49,580 nucleotides of DNA from Rhodothermales bacterium (lineage in GTDB: Bacteria > Bacteroidota > Rhodothermia > Rhodothermales > BA12). This document shows positions 8,028-14,989 of the stretch, in pieces. The stretch lies in the NCBI GenBank assembly GCA_014879465.1, contig JACSSA010000095.1, positions 1-49,580 of the forward strand, read 5' to 3'. The notes below the pieces were generated by a model. It ran no database searches. It was not told the DNA's origin and saw only the letters and a program-made list of their open reading frames with translations. Both the position numbers and the translations under genes were made by a program. Every line of letters starts with the position of its first letter. The first letter of the stretch is position 1.

Positions 8028-8438
8028 ATGCGTCGTTTCGTCCCGCTCGCTGTGCTGCTTGGCCTCGCCGCTCCGGCGTGGGCGCAGGACGGCGTGCGCC
8101 TCGGCACCTACCGGGCGCAGATGGAAGCCAGCGCGGCGCGCATCGAGTGGCAGATGGAAGCCGAGCCGGGCGTGGTCGCGTTTGACCTGCGCCGCCGCAC
8201 CGCCACCAGCAACGGCGCGTTCGTGACCGTGGCGACGCTGCGCCCGCACGGCGCGGCGCGGATGTACGAGTATGTGGACGCGTCGCTCTACAAGGGCAAC
8301 GAGATGGCCCTCGCCGAATACCAGGTCGAGGCGACATTTGCCGGAGGCGCACGGGTCGTGCTCTTCAGCGCACCCGTCAACTACACGACCACGAGCATCC
8401 GCCGCACCTGGGGCAGCATCAAGGCGATGTTCCAGTAA
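8028..8438 (+). CDS. Secreted protein of unknown function
   Basis: 136 residues with a signal peptide (MRRFVPLAVLLGLAAPAWAQ) and a mature domain of about 115 residues rich in alternating hydrophobic residues (IEWQMEAEPGVVAFDLRRRT, VATLRPHGAARMYEYVD), suggesting a small beta-sandwich. No cysteine, no lipobox, no T9SS sorting domain. It has its own promoter (7977-8010) and is followed by a repeat rather than another gene. I do not recognise a family. Confidence 0.75.
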   Translation: MRRFVPLAVLLGLAAPAWAQDGVRLGTYRAQMEASAARIEWQMEAEPGVVAFDLRRRTATSNGAFVTVATLRPHGAARMYEYVDASLYKGNEMALAEYQVEATFAGGARVVLFSAPVNYTTTSIRRTWGSIKAMFQ

Positions 8439-8460
8439 GGGCCGGCCCTCAACGTCGAAT

Positions 8461-8544
8461 CGTGTCGTTGCGAGGAGCGAAGCGGCAACCTCGTCGTTTG
8501 AGCGCCTCAACGGCGAGACGGCTTCGCGCCGCCTGCCATGACGA
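8461..8544. repeat. REP-like palindromic intergenic repeat (GCGAGGAGCGAAGCG type)
   Basis: The left part reads GTCGTTGCGAGGAGCGAAGC and the right part mirrors it imperfectly (GAGACGGCTTCGCG, then CTGCCATGACGA). The word TTGCGAGGAGCGAAGC with a mirrored partner is a well-known dispersed intergenic repeat seen in many unrelated bacteria. It separates the secreted-protein gene from pyrR and may act as a terminator or mRNA stabiliser. Confidence 0.7.
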
Positions 8545-8558
8545 ACCCTGTTGAGGGT
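8545..8558. repeat. ACCCT...AGGGT hairpin
   Basis: ACCCT-GTTG-AGGGT. Similar short hairpins occur at 41865-41879 and 43490-43509. Confidence 0.45.
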
Positions 8559-8576
8559 AGGCTCTAAGCGCTGCCG

Positions 8577-8584
8577 TACCTTGG
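8577..8584 (+). promoter_or_regulatory. TACCTTGG -7-like element before pyrR
   Basis: TACCTTGG lies 22 bases before the pyrR start; a TTG at 8551 is 23 bases upstream of it. Confidence 0.4.
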
Positions 8585-8605
8585 CGCAGTCGATTTTTTC
8601 TGCCC

Positions 8606-9115
8606 GTGCCTGCCGTTCCGCTGCTCTCGCCCGCCCGCGTGGCCCGCACGCTCGACCGCCTCGCCTGCGAAGCCGTCGAACGCCTGCCCGACGCCTCGGC
8701 GCTCGTCGTGCTCGGCCTTGTAACCCGCGGCGACGCCCTCGCCGCCGATCTGGCACGTCGCATCGGTGCGCTTGTCGGTTGCGATGTGCCGGTGTTCGCT
8801 CTTGACGTATCGGACTTTCGCGACGACCGCCCGACGGAATCCGGCACGCGCCCGCGGCCGACGTTGGGCGTAAGCCTCGCCGGACGCGACGTGCTGCTCG
8901 TGGACGATGTGCTGCACACGGGCCGAACCGTCCGTGCTGCCCTTGACGCTGTTGTGCAGCTGGGCCGTCCGCGCTCCATTCGCCTCGCCGTACTGGTCGA
9001 TCGGGGCGGGCGCGAGTACCCGATCCAGCCCGACTTCGTGGGCCGTGTGGTGGCCGTGGACGTTGGGGCGCGGGTGGTCGTCCGCGACGATTTCTCCGTC
9101 GAGGTGCACCCGTAG
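8606..9115 (+). CDS. pyrR: PyrR-like phosphoribosyltransferase / pyrimidine attenuation regulator
   Basis: 169 residues, close to the family length of about 180. GTG start at 8606. The PRPP-binding loop VLLVDDVLHTGRTVRAALDA and the following LVDRGGREYPIQPDFVGR are diagnostic of PyrR, which has uracil phosphoribosyltransferase activity and in many bacteria senses UMP to attenuate pyr operons by RNA binding. No pyrimidine genes adjoin, so here it may mainly serve uracil salvage or act in trans. The stop lies two bases from the stop of the convergent GGQ-domain gene. Confidence 0.88.
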   Translation: MPAVPLLSPARVARTLDRLACEAVERLPDASALVVLGLVTRGDALAADLARRIGALVGCDVPVFALDVSDFRDDRPTESGTRPRPTLGVSLAGRDVLLVDDVLHTGRTVRAALDAVVQLGRPRSIRLAVLVDRGGREYPIQPDFVGRVVAVDVGARVVVRDDFSVEVHP

Positions 9116-9117
9116 CG

Positions 9118-9504
9118 CTACTCCGGCTTCCAGCGGCGGTGGGCTTTTTTCTCCGCCTGCTGGCGCTTGGCGTCTTCGCGTCGGCGGCGGCTTCCGGCCG
9201 TGGGCTTGGTCTTCTTGCGCGGCGCGTCCACATGCGCGAGCCGTTCGAGGCGGCGGCGAAGGTCGGCAAGCGCGAGGTCGCGGTTTTGCAGCTGCGACCG
9301 CTCGCGCCGCGCCACCACAACGATGCCCGTGGGCAGATGCCGCATCCGAATGCCGGTTTCCACCTTGTTGGCTCGTTGCCCGCCGCTGGTGCCCGCCCGC
9401 AGCGTGTCCACTTCCGATTGCGCCAGCAGCGCCACGTCCGGCTGCCGGGCGAAGGCGGCGTAGTCGGACGGCGAGAGCGGCGGTACGGCGTCGGGCGGTT
9501 CCAT
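9118..9504 (-). CDS. Release-factor-like protein with GGQ domain (ArfB/prfH class)
   Basis: 128 residues from ATG 9504 (context CCCCGATG). The central block TSGGQRANKVETGIRMRH (about 41-58) contains the GGQ tripeptide that triggers peptidyl-tRNA hydrolysis on the ribosome, followed by the conserved LPTGIVV and an RSQLQNRDLAL motif. The C-terminus is very basic (RKKTK...RRRR...KKAHRRWKPE), as in ribosome-rescue factors that insert a tail into the mRNA channel. There is no stop-codon recognition domain, so it probably rescues stalled ribosomes rather than terminating normally. Confidence 0.82.
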   Translation of the reverse strand: MEPPDAVPPLSPSDYAAFARQPDVALLAQSEVDTLRAGTSGGQRANKVETGIRMRHLPTGIVVVARRERSQLQNRDLALADLRRRLERLAHVDAPRKKTKPTAGSRRRREDAKRQQAEKKAHRRWKPE

Positions 9505-9577
9505 CGGGGCGCGAGGGGGGAAGGTGGAACCGAAGGCATGGCGTAGGTTCCAGCCCACCGCCTCCAACCGTCCACCG

Positions 9578-9891
9578 ATGCTTCGCCTCGCCGCCGCCGG
9601 GTTCGCCGGGATGGAAGTGCCGCTTACGCCTGGCACCGCTGGCTCTTCCACGAAACCCACCACCGCTACGACGGCGCGCACGCCCACGGCCCGTTTGAAC
9701 TCAACGACGTTTCCGTCGGGTTTGCCGCCGCGTCGATGGGGGCGATGGGGGCCGGGCGGCACGACCCGCTGGCCAGCACCGCTTTCCCGATTGGCCTCGG
9801 CGTGGCGTTCTACGGCGGCGCACACTTTGTCCTACACGGCCGCTACAAGACGGGCTTTCGACGCAAGAAAGCACCGGATGGGCGTCCGTAG
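9578..9891 (+). pseudogene. crtZ: Decayed CrtZ-like carotenoid hydroxylase (frameshift)
   Basis: Frame 2 from ATG 9578 gives LRLAAAGFAGMEV, like the first membrane helix of CrtZ beta-carotene hydroxylases; the homology then continues one frame over at about 9620 as AYAWHRWLFHETHH...GPFELNDVSVGFAAA and runs to the stop at 9889-9891. Adding one base to GAAGTGCCGC would restore E-V-A-A-Y. CrtZ carries two pairs of histidine boxes for the di-iron centre; here the first pair appears shortened (HxxxxH directly overlapping HxxHH) and the second is damaged (HFVLHG). Together this argues for a real pseudogene rather than only a sequencing error. The stop overlaps an inverted repeat. Confidence 0.65.
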
Positions 9892-9916
9892 AGGCGTCTT
9901 CTTGGGGCGTCTCTAC
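9888..9916. terminator. Degenerate copy of the GTAGAGACG inverted repeat
   Basis: GTAGAGGCG (9888-9896) pairs with CGTCTCTAC (9908-9916) with one G-U pair. It carries the crtZ remnant's stop and the methyltransferase stop, so it sits exactly between convergent genes, as does the copy at 3002-3030. Confidence 0.65.
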
Positions 9917-10512
9917 AGCGCCCGTTTGGTGCCGGCCGCCACATAGAGCGTTCCGCCGAACGTCTTGGCCGGGGCGTTTAGGTCGGTGCGCGACACGTCG
10001 TCGAGCGCGGCCTCCAGGAGTGTCCACGGGCGGCGGTTCAGGTCGGCGCGGGCGATCTTCTCCACCAGCCACGTCTGGAAGCGGCGGCGCTCGGCGTGCA
10101 CGTCCAGCAGCACGAACCGCCCGCCGGGGCGCAGCGCGTCGAGGGCGCGGGCGAAGGCGGCGTCGGGGTCGGGCAGGGCGGTGAAGGCCAGCGTGGCCAG
10201 CACCGCGTCTACGGGCGGATACGCGGCCGCCGTGGCGTCGGCGTGGACGAGCGCGGCCTCGAGGCCGAGGCGGTCGGCGCGGGCGCGGGCCTTCTTCAGC
10301 ATCCCCTCCGACGCGTCGAGGCCGACGACGCGTCCGGCTGGGCCGAGACGCTCCGCCAGCCCGTCGAAGTTTTGCCCTGTTCCGCACGCAAGGTCCAGCA
10401 CGGTCTGGCCCGGTGCCAGCCGCAGCGCGTCGAAGGCCGCCGGGCGGTACGGGCGGTAGAGCGCCTCCAACTGCGCGTCGTAGGTGTGGGCGAAGACGTC
10501 GTACCAGCGCAT
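9913..10512 (-). CDS. Class I SAM-dependent methyltransferase
   Basis: 199 residues. Methyltransferase_11/25 type fold: motif I VLDLACGTGQNFDGLAERLG (about 38-57), motif II VVGLDASEGMLKKAR, a D-A-T acidic loop (ALVHADATAAAYP) and a post-motif LRPGGRFVLLDVH. N-terminal MRWYDVFAHTYDAQLEALYR resembles UbiE/MenG-like small-molecule methyltransferases. The substrate is unknown. It ends inside the repeat at 9888-9916 and starts about 80 bases after the end of the sensor kinase on the same strand. Confidence 0.85.
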   Translation of the reverse strand: MRWYDVFAHTYDAQLEALYRPYRPAAFDALRLAPGQTVLDLACGTGQNFDGLAERLGPAGRVVGLDASEGMLKKARARADRLGLEAALVHADATAAAYPPVDAVLATLAFTALPDPDAAFARALDALRPGGRFVLLDVHAERRRFQTWLVEKIARADLNRRPWTLLEAALDDVSRTDLNAPAKTFGGTLYVAAGTKRAL

Positions 10513-10591
10513 GGGGAAAGGGCCGAAGGAAGAGGGCAAGTTAGGGACGGCGGCGTGGCTTCTGTGGAGCTCTCCCCTTGCCCCTCGGACG

Positions 10592-13500
10592 TTAGGCCTC
10601 CGACTTGGGCAGCCGCAGGGTGAAGGTCGTGCCGACGTTTTCCTCCGTCTCGAACGCAATCGTGCCGCCGGATTCTTCGACGGCTTTCTTGGCGATGGCG
10701 AGGCCGAGGCCGGTGCCGCTCGTTTTGGTGGAGAAATTGGGTTCGAAGATGCGCGGGCGCAGGGCTTCGGGGATGCCCATGCCGGTGTCCTCGACCGTAG
10801 CGACGGCGTCGGGGCCGTCTGCCATGAGCGTGACCGTGACGCGGCGCTCGTCCCGGCCGTGGGTGGCTTGCACGGCGTTTTTGACGAGGTTGATGAAGAC
10901 GCGCCGCAGCTCTTCGTGATCGGCTTCAACGAACAGCGACGTATGGGGGAGGCGAAGATCGATGGTGGCCGAGGCGTCTTCGTCATGCATCAAGTCGGCG
11001 GCCTCTTTGGCGACCGCGCGGAGGTCGAGGCGTTCGACGCGGCGTCGAGGTAGGCGTCCAAAGGCGGAGAAGTCGGACGCGATGCGGGTGAGCGCGTCGA
11101 TTTGCTCGAGCAAGGTGGTCGTGACGCGCTCGAAGAGGCGGTCGAACTTGACGGCGTCGCCGTCGTGTTGGGCGCGGCGCAGGTGCTGCACGCTGAGCTT
11201 CATCGGCGTGAGCGGGTTTTTGATCTCGTGGGCCACCTGGCGGGCCATCTCGCCCCACGCGAGCTGGCGTTCCTGCTGGGCAAGGCGCTCACGGCTCTCG
11301 GCAAGCTGCGCCTGCATCGCGTTGAAGGTGCGGCCGAGGTCGCCGATCTCGTCGCGGCTGGAGACGCGCACCGGGCGGTCAAATCGCCCGCTGCCTACGG
11401 CCTCCAGTCCTTCGCGGAGTTGGCGGACGGGCTGGGCGAGGGCGCGGGCGAGCAGGGCGGCGGTGGCGACGAGGGCGACGAGCAGCAGCAGCAGCGAGCC
11501 GAAGAGGTAGGCGAGCATCCGAGCCTGCTCTTCCTCAAACCGTTCCTGTTCGGGCAGCGTCGGGACGGCCAGTACCGCGCCGGTGCCGTCGGCGGCGTCG
11601 GGAAGGGCGCGGAAGCCTACGCGGTAGCGGAACGTGCCGAGGTAGGCATCGGCGGTGGCGAAGCGGTCGCCGTCGGCTTCGAGTCGGGCGGCGGCCTCCA
11701 CGGGTAGGCGCGGGTCGAGCAGGCCCTCGCGGGCCAGCGTGGGGCGGGTGGTGCGTACGAGCGTACGGCCTTGGTAGACGCTCAAATCCACGCCGACGCG
11801 CCGGGCGAGCGAGTCCAGCGGGACGCGGCCGAGCACGTCGGCGGCGGTTTCGCCGGGACGGGCGGCAAGCACGAGCGCGTCTTCGGTGCGCTCGAGGCTG
11901 CGTGCGAGCCAGTCGTTCACCGCCCGTTCGTTCTCGCCGGTCACCACGCGCACACCGACGAAGGCCACGGCCACCACGGCGAGGCCGCCCACAGCGAGGA
12001 AGGCGTCGAGGACGCGGTCTTGAAAGCGTACGCGGCGGTAGGGCAGCAGGCCGCGTCGTCGCCGGATGATCAGCCCGACAAGGTAAAGAACGGTGGCGAG
12101 CAGCGTGCCGGCCACGAGCACGCGCAGGCCGAAGAACAGGTGGTCGAAGACGGTGAAGGCCGGGGCACGCACCGCCACGACGGCAGGGGCATCGGCGAAG
12201 CCGGTTGCAGACGACGGGGCATGCCGGACGTAGAGGACGAGGTCGCGCCGCCCGTTGTCGGTTTCTGGGCGAAGGAGTCGTGGGGCAGCGGCGAGCGCCT
12301 GCGTCACCGCATCGTCAAGACGATAGTGGCCGAAGTCGCGGCCTTGCCCGCGCACGAGCACGCCTCCGCGAAACAGGGCGAGGGCGAAGTCGCCGGGGCC
12401 GTCGTCGGTGCCAGCGGGGAGGAGCACGCGCGGGAACGGCGTGCCGAGGCCGGTGGCCGAACGCTGCGGTGCGGCGCGGGCGGTGGCCCATCCGAGGCTG
12501 TCGGGTAGGGTGACGAGGCCGAGCGTCTGGAAACGGTCGTCCTGCTGCCGCCCGGTGAGCGGGACGATGAGCGGCGCATCGAGGCCGTCGGAACGAGCGT
12601 CGGCCATCGAGCGGAGCAGGTCGAACTCGTCGAGGTCGAACGTGTCGGCGTCGGCTCCGGGGAGCGCACCCTCGGCGTAGCGTCCGGCGAGGTGTCCGTC
12701 GTGGTCGAACACGGCCAGTCCGACTTCGTAGGTGCCGAGCGTGGCGAGCAGACCGTCGCGGGCGAGGTCGGCGGCGCGTCGGTCAAGGCGGGCGCGGCGG
12801 GCGTCGTTGGCGGGCAGCGCGAGCAGGCTTTGGACCGAATCGTCGTTGGCGGCACGGGCGAGCGTCTCGTCGAGGGCAAAGACGAGGCGCGGGTCGCCGG
12901 CGGCTTGGTCGAAGGCGCGGGCGGCGTCGTCCATCTGCACGAGCCGTTGAGCACGGAAGCCTTGGTAGAGCAGAGGGTAGAGGCCGGCAGCGAGCACGAG
13001 CAGCAGCGCCAGCACGCGCCGCACGGTGAGGCGGCTCCACGCCAGCCGGTGTGTCCAGCCGAGGGCGGCGAGGCCCGTCGCGAGCGCCACAAGCGGGAGC
13101 GCCATCGCAGGCACGCGCAGCAGCAGCGCGGCAGTGACAAACGCGGCGAGGCCCGCTGCTGCCGCGTGCGTTGGATTCGGCGCAGCGCGTCCAGCCGTCA
13201 CCGTCGCGTCTACCACAAGCACCATCGCCAGCGCGAGCACGAGCAGCGCCGCCTGTACAGCGGCGGCGAGCGGTTCAGGCATCAGCCCCGCGCGGGTGAA
13301 CAGGTCGAGTGTAGAGTCGAGCACGGAGCGTTCGGCTACACGGGCCACGCCTGCTGTGAGCGCGGCCGCCAGCACGGCGAGCGCGACCACGCGCAGCGGC
13401 GCGCGGTTCGACCGGGGGTGTGGGCGAACGCTGCGGGAGACCACAAGCGCCATCGTCAGAACGGCCAACGCCGTGAGCGCGAGGTCGCCGACCGAGCGGA

Positions 13501-14428
13501 ACAGGCCCCCAAAGCCGCCCACGGCGTAGCGCGCCGGGTCGAAGAACGGGGCCAGCGGCCCGTCGACGAGCCAGCGCCCCGGCACATCGAGGGCGAGGGC
13601 CGCGCCTCGCCCGGCAGCCACAAGCATTAGGCTTAGCACGGCGGTTGATGAGCGTCGCGCGCGCCGCGCATAAGCGAGGGCCATCGCGGCCATCCCAAGC
13701 AAGGCCAGTACGCTCCAGAACGACGCCACGTCGGCGCGGCGCTGTCGAAGGGTGCGTGCCACAGCTTCGGGGGTAGGCGGCTCAAGGCGAAGCCGCCAGC
13801 GTTCGTCGAGGCCAGGAAGCCCCGGCGAAAGCCCCTCGTCATCGAACACCAAGGCGGCACGCACATCAAACGGGCGTCCGGCGTCGGCGATGCGGTCGAA
13901 GGCGTTGAGGTAGCGGTTTTGGACGTACGGTGTGGCCCGAAGCGTCGTGGCCGTGCGCACTCGCCCGGCTACGCCTCGGCGTTCCACCACGAGCACGAGC
14001 CGCCCGTCGGGCGTCTCTGCGAGCGCGGGCGACGTTTGGGACAGCGTCTGTGGAATCGTTGCTCCACGCCAAACCACCAGCGTCGTATCGCGCCAGATCT
14101 CCACGTCGGGGGGGGCGTCGAGCACGTCCGGCGATCCGGACCCGGCGTCGAGGGCAGCCACCCGGTCGAGGAGAGCATCGTCGATCTGCGCCGATGCTTC
14201 GGTGAGCGCCCGCCGCACCTCCGGATCGTCCAGCCACGCCTCGGCCTCGTGGTCAAGGCGGGCGGCCTCGGTGCGCAGCAGCCGGCCCACCGCTGCTCCG
14301 GCGTGCTCAACGCGGGCCGTGGCTTCGGGTTTTGTCTCGGCCACCGGCAGCCGCACACTCGCCCACGTCAGTGCCGCCAGCACCCCCGTGAGCAGGGTCA
14401 ACGGAAGCATCCGTCGCCACATAGGCAT
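10592..14428 (-). CDS. Very large NtrY-like membrane sensor histidine kinase
   Basis: 1278 residues from ATG 14428 (a GTG at 14452 is also possible). Layout: N-terminal membrane helix and extracytoplasmic region (about 1-230), a block of many hydrophobic segments (about 240-510), a second extracytoplasmic region, two further helices (about 740-830), a third extracytoplasmic part, then a membrane helix followed by HAMP (ALAQPVRQLREGLEAVGSG), a HisKA domain with predicted phospho-His1067 in QVAHEIKNPLTPMKLSVQHL and an HATPase with FINLVKNAVQA, VEDTGMGIP and TGLGLAIAKK. The E-I-K-N-P-L-T-P motif is NtrY/NtrB-like. It is far longer than typical kinases (400-800) and no response regulator adjoins it. 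The DUF4783 gene lies just upstream on the same strand. Confidence 0.88.
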   Translation of the reverse strand: MPMWRRMLPLTLLTGVLAALTWASVRLPVAETKPEATARVEHAGAAVGRLLRTEAARLDHEAEAWLDDPEVRRALTEASAQIDDALLDRVAALDAGSGSPDVLDAPPDVEIWRDTTLVVWRGATIPQTLSQTSPALAETPDGRLVLVVERRGVAGRVRTATTLRATPYVQNRYLNAFDRIADAGRPFDVRAALVFDDEGLSPGLPGLDERWRLRLEPPTPEAVARTLRQRRADVASFWSVLALLGMAAMALAYARRARRSSTAVLSLMLVAAGRGAALALDVPGRWLVDGPLAPFFDPARYAVGGFGGLFRSVGDLALTALAVLTMALVVSRSVRPHPRSNRAPLRVVALAVLAAALTAGVARVAERSVLDSTLDLFTRAGLMPEPLAAAVQAALLVLALAMVLVVDATVTAGRAAPNPTHAAAAGLAAFVTAALLLRVPAMALPLVALATGLAALGWTHRLAWSRLTVRRVLALLLVLAAGLYPLLYQGFRAQRLVQMDDAARAFDQAAGDPRLVFALDETLARAANDDSVQSLLALPANDARRARLDRRAADLARDGLLATLGTYEVGLAVFDHDGHLAGRYAEGALPGADADTFDLDEFDLLRSMADARSDGLDAPLIVPLTGRQQDDRFQTLGLVTLPDSLGWATARAAPQRSATGLGTPFPRVLLPAGTDDGPGDFALALFRGGVLVRGQGRDFGHYRLDDAVTQALAAAPRLLRPETDNGRRDLVLYVRHAPSSATGFADAPAVVAVRAPAFTVFDHLFFGLRVLVAGTLLATVLYLVGLIIRRRRGLLPYRRVRFQDRVLDAFLAVGGLAVVAVAFVGVRVVTGENERAVNDWLARSLERTEDALVLAARPGETAADVLGRVPLDSLARRVGVDLSVYQGRTLVRTTRPTLAREGLLDPRLPVEAAARLEADGDRFATADAYLGTFRYRVGFRALPDAADGTGAVLAVPTLPEQERFEEEQARMLAYLFGSLLLLLVALVATAALLARALAQPVRQLREGLEAVGSGRFDRPVRVSSRDEIGDLGRTFNAMQAQLAESRERLAQQERQLAWGEMARQVAHEIKNPLTPMKLSVQHLRRAQHDGDAVKFDRLFERVTTTLLEQIDALTRIASDFSAFGRLPRRRVERLDLRAVAKEAADLMHDEDASATIDLRLPHTSLFVEADHEELRRVFINLVKNAVQATHGRDERRVTVTLMADGPDAVATVEDTGMGIPEALRPRIFEPNFSTKTSGTGLGLAIAKKAVEESGGTIAFETEENVGTTFTLRLPKSEA

Positions 14429-14492
14429 CGGCGGGATGGCGGGCACGGGCACGGTAAAAAGGTCAAGATAGCCGGGTGCGGGCAGGCCCCGG

Positions 14493-14921
14493 TCATTCGA
14501 GGCGGCCGCGTTCGATACGCACTTCGCGCAGGGTGCGGCGAGCCGTTCCAGACATCAGCACGCGCACCACATACGTCTCGCCGTCGCTAACGTAGCGCCC
14601 AGAGGCAAAGAGTGCCTCACCGCCGGTTTCGCGAGGGTAATCGAGAGCGAACCGGTCGGCCGGATGGTCGCGAAAGAAGCGGGCGAAGACGTGCCGAGCC
14701 TGTTCACGGCTGTACACACGGCTGTCGCCGTCGAGCGACACCAGCACGCGGTCGGCGAGACCTTGGGCGAGGGCGTCAGCGTCGCCGCGCTGCATAGCCG
14801 AGGAAAAGGCGGCGAAGGGCGAAACCGTCGTCTGGGCCACCGCGGGGCGTATCGCGACGGTCAAAGCCGTCGCCGGAACGACGGTCAGCAGCGCGAGCAG
14901 GCGAAGGACGCGGAGCGGCAT
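14493..14921 (-). CDS. DUF4783-type secreted protein
   Basis: 142 residues with a signal peptide (about 1-29, ending AVAQ). The mature domain (VSPFAAFSSAMQRGDADALA, then VYSREQARHVFARFFRDHP) matches the NTF2-like DUF4783 family of Bacteroidota periplasmic proteins. The function of this family is unknown; the fold suggests a small-ligand pocket. It sits between mutL and the large sensor kinase, all on the minus strand. Confidence 0.75.
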   Translation of the reverse strand: MPLRVLRLLALLTVVPATALTVAIRPAVAQTTVSPFAAFSSAMQRGDADALAQGLADRVLVSLDGDSRVYSREQARHVFARFFRDHPADRFALDYPRETGGEALFASGRYVSDGETYVVRVLMSGTARRTLREVRIERGRLE

Positions 14922-14989
14922 GGCGGATGGCGGGCGGGTGCAGACAAAAGAAACGCAAAAACCCGTCCGTCGCGCGTACAGCTGGCCGG

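Noticed and set aside
9524-9946. 140-residue plus-strand ORF over the crtZ remnant
   Set aside because: After about 9620 it loses similarity to CrtZ and becomes Thr/Arg-rich nonsense; the homology continues in the next frame.
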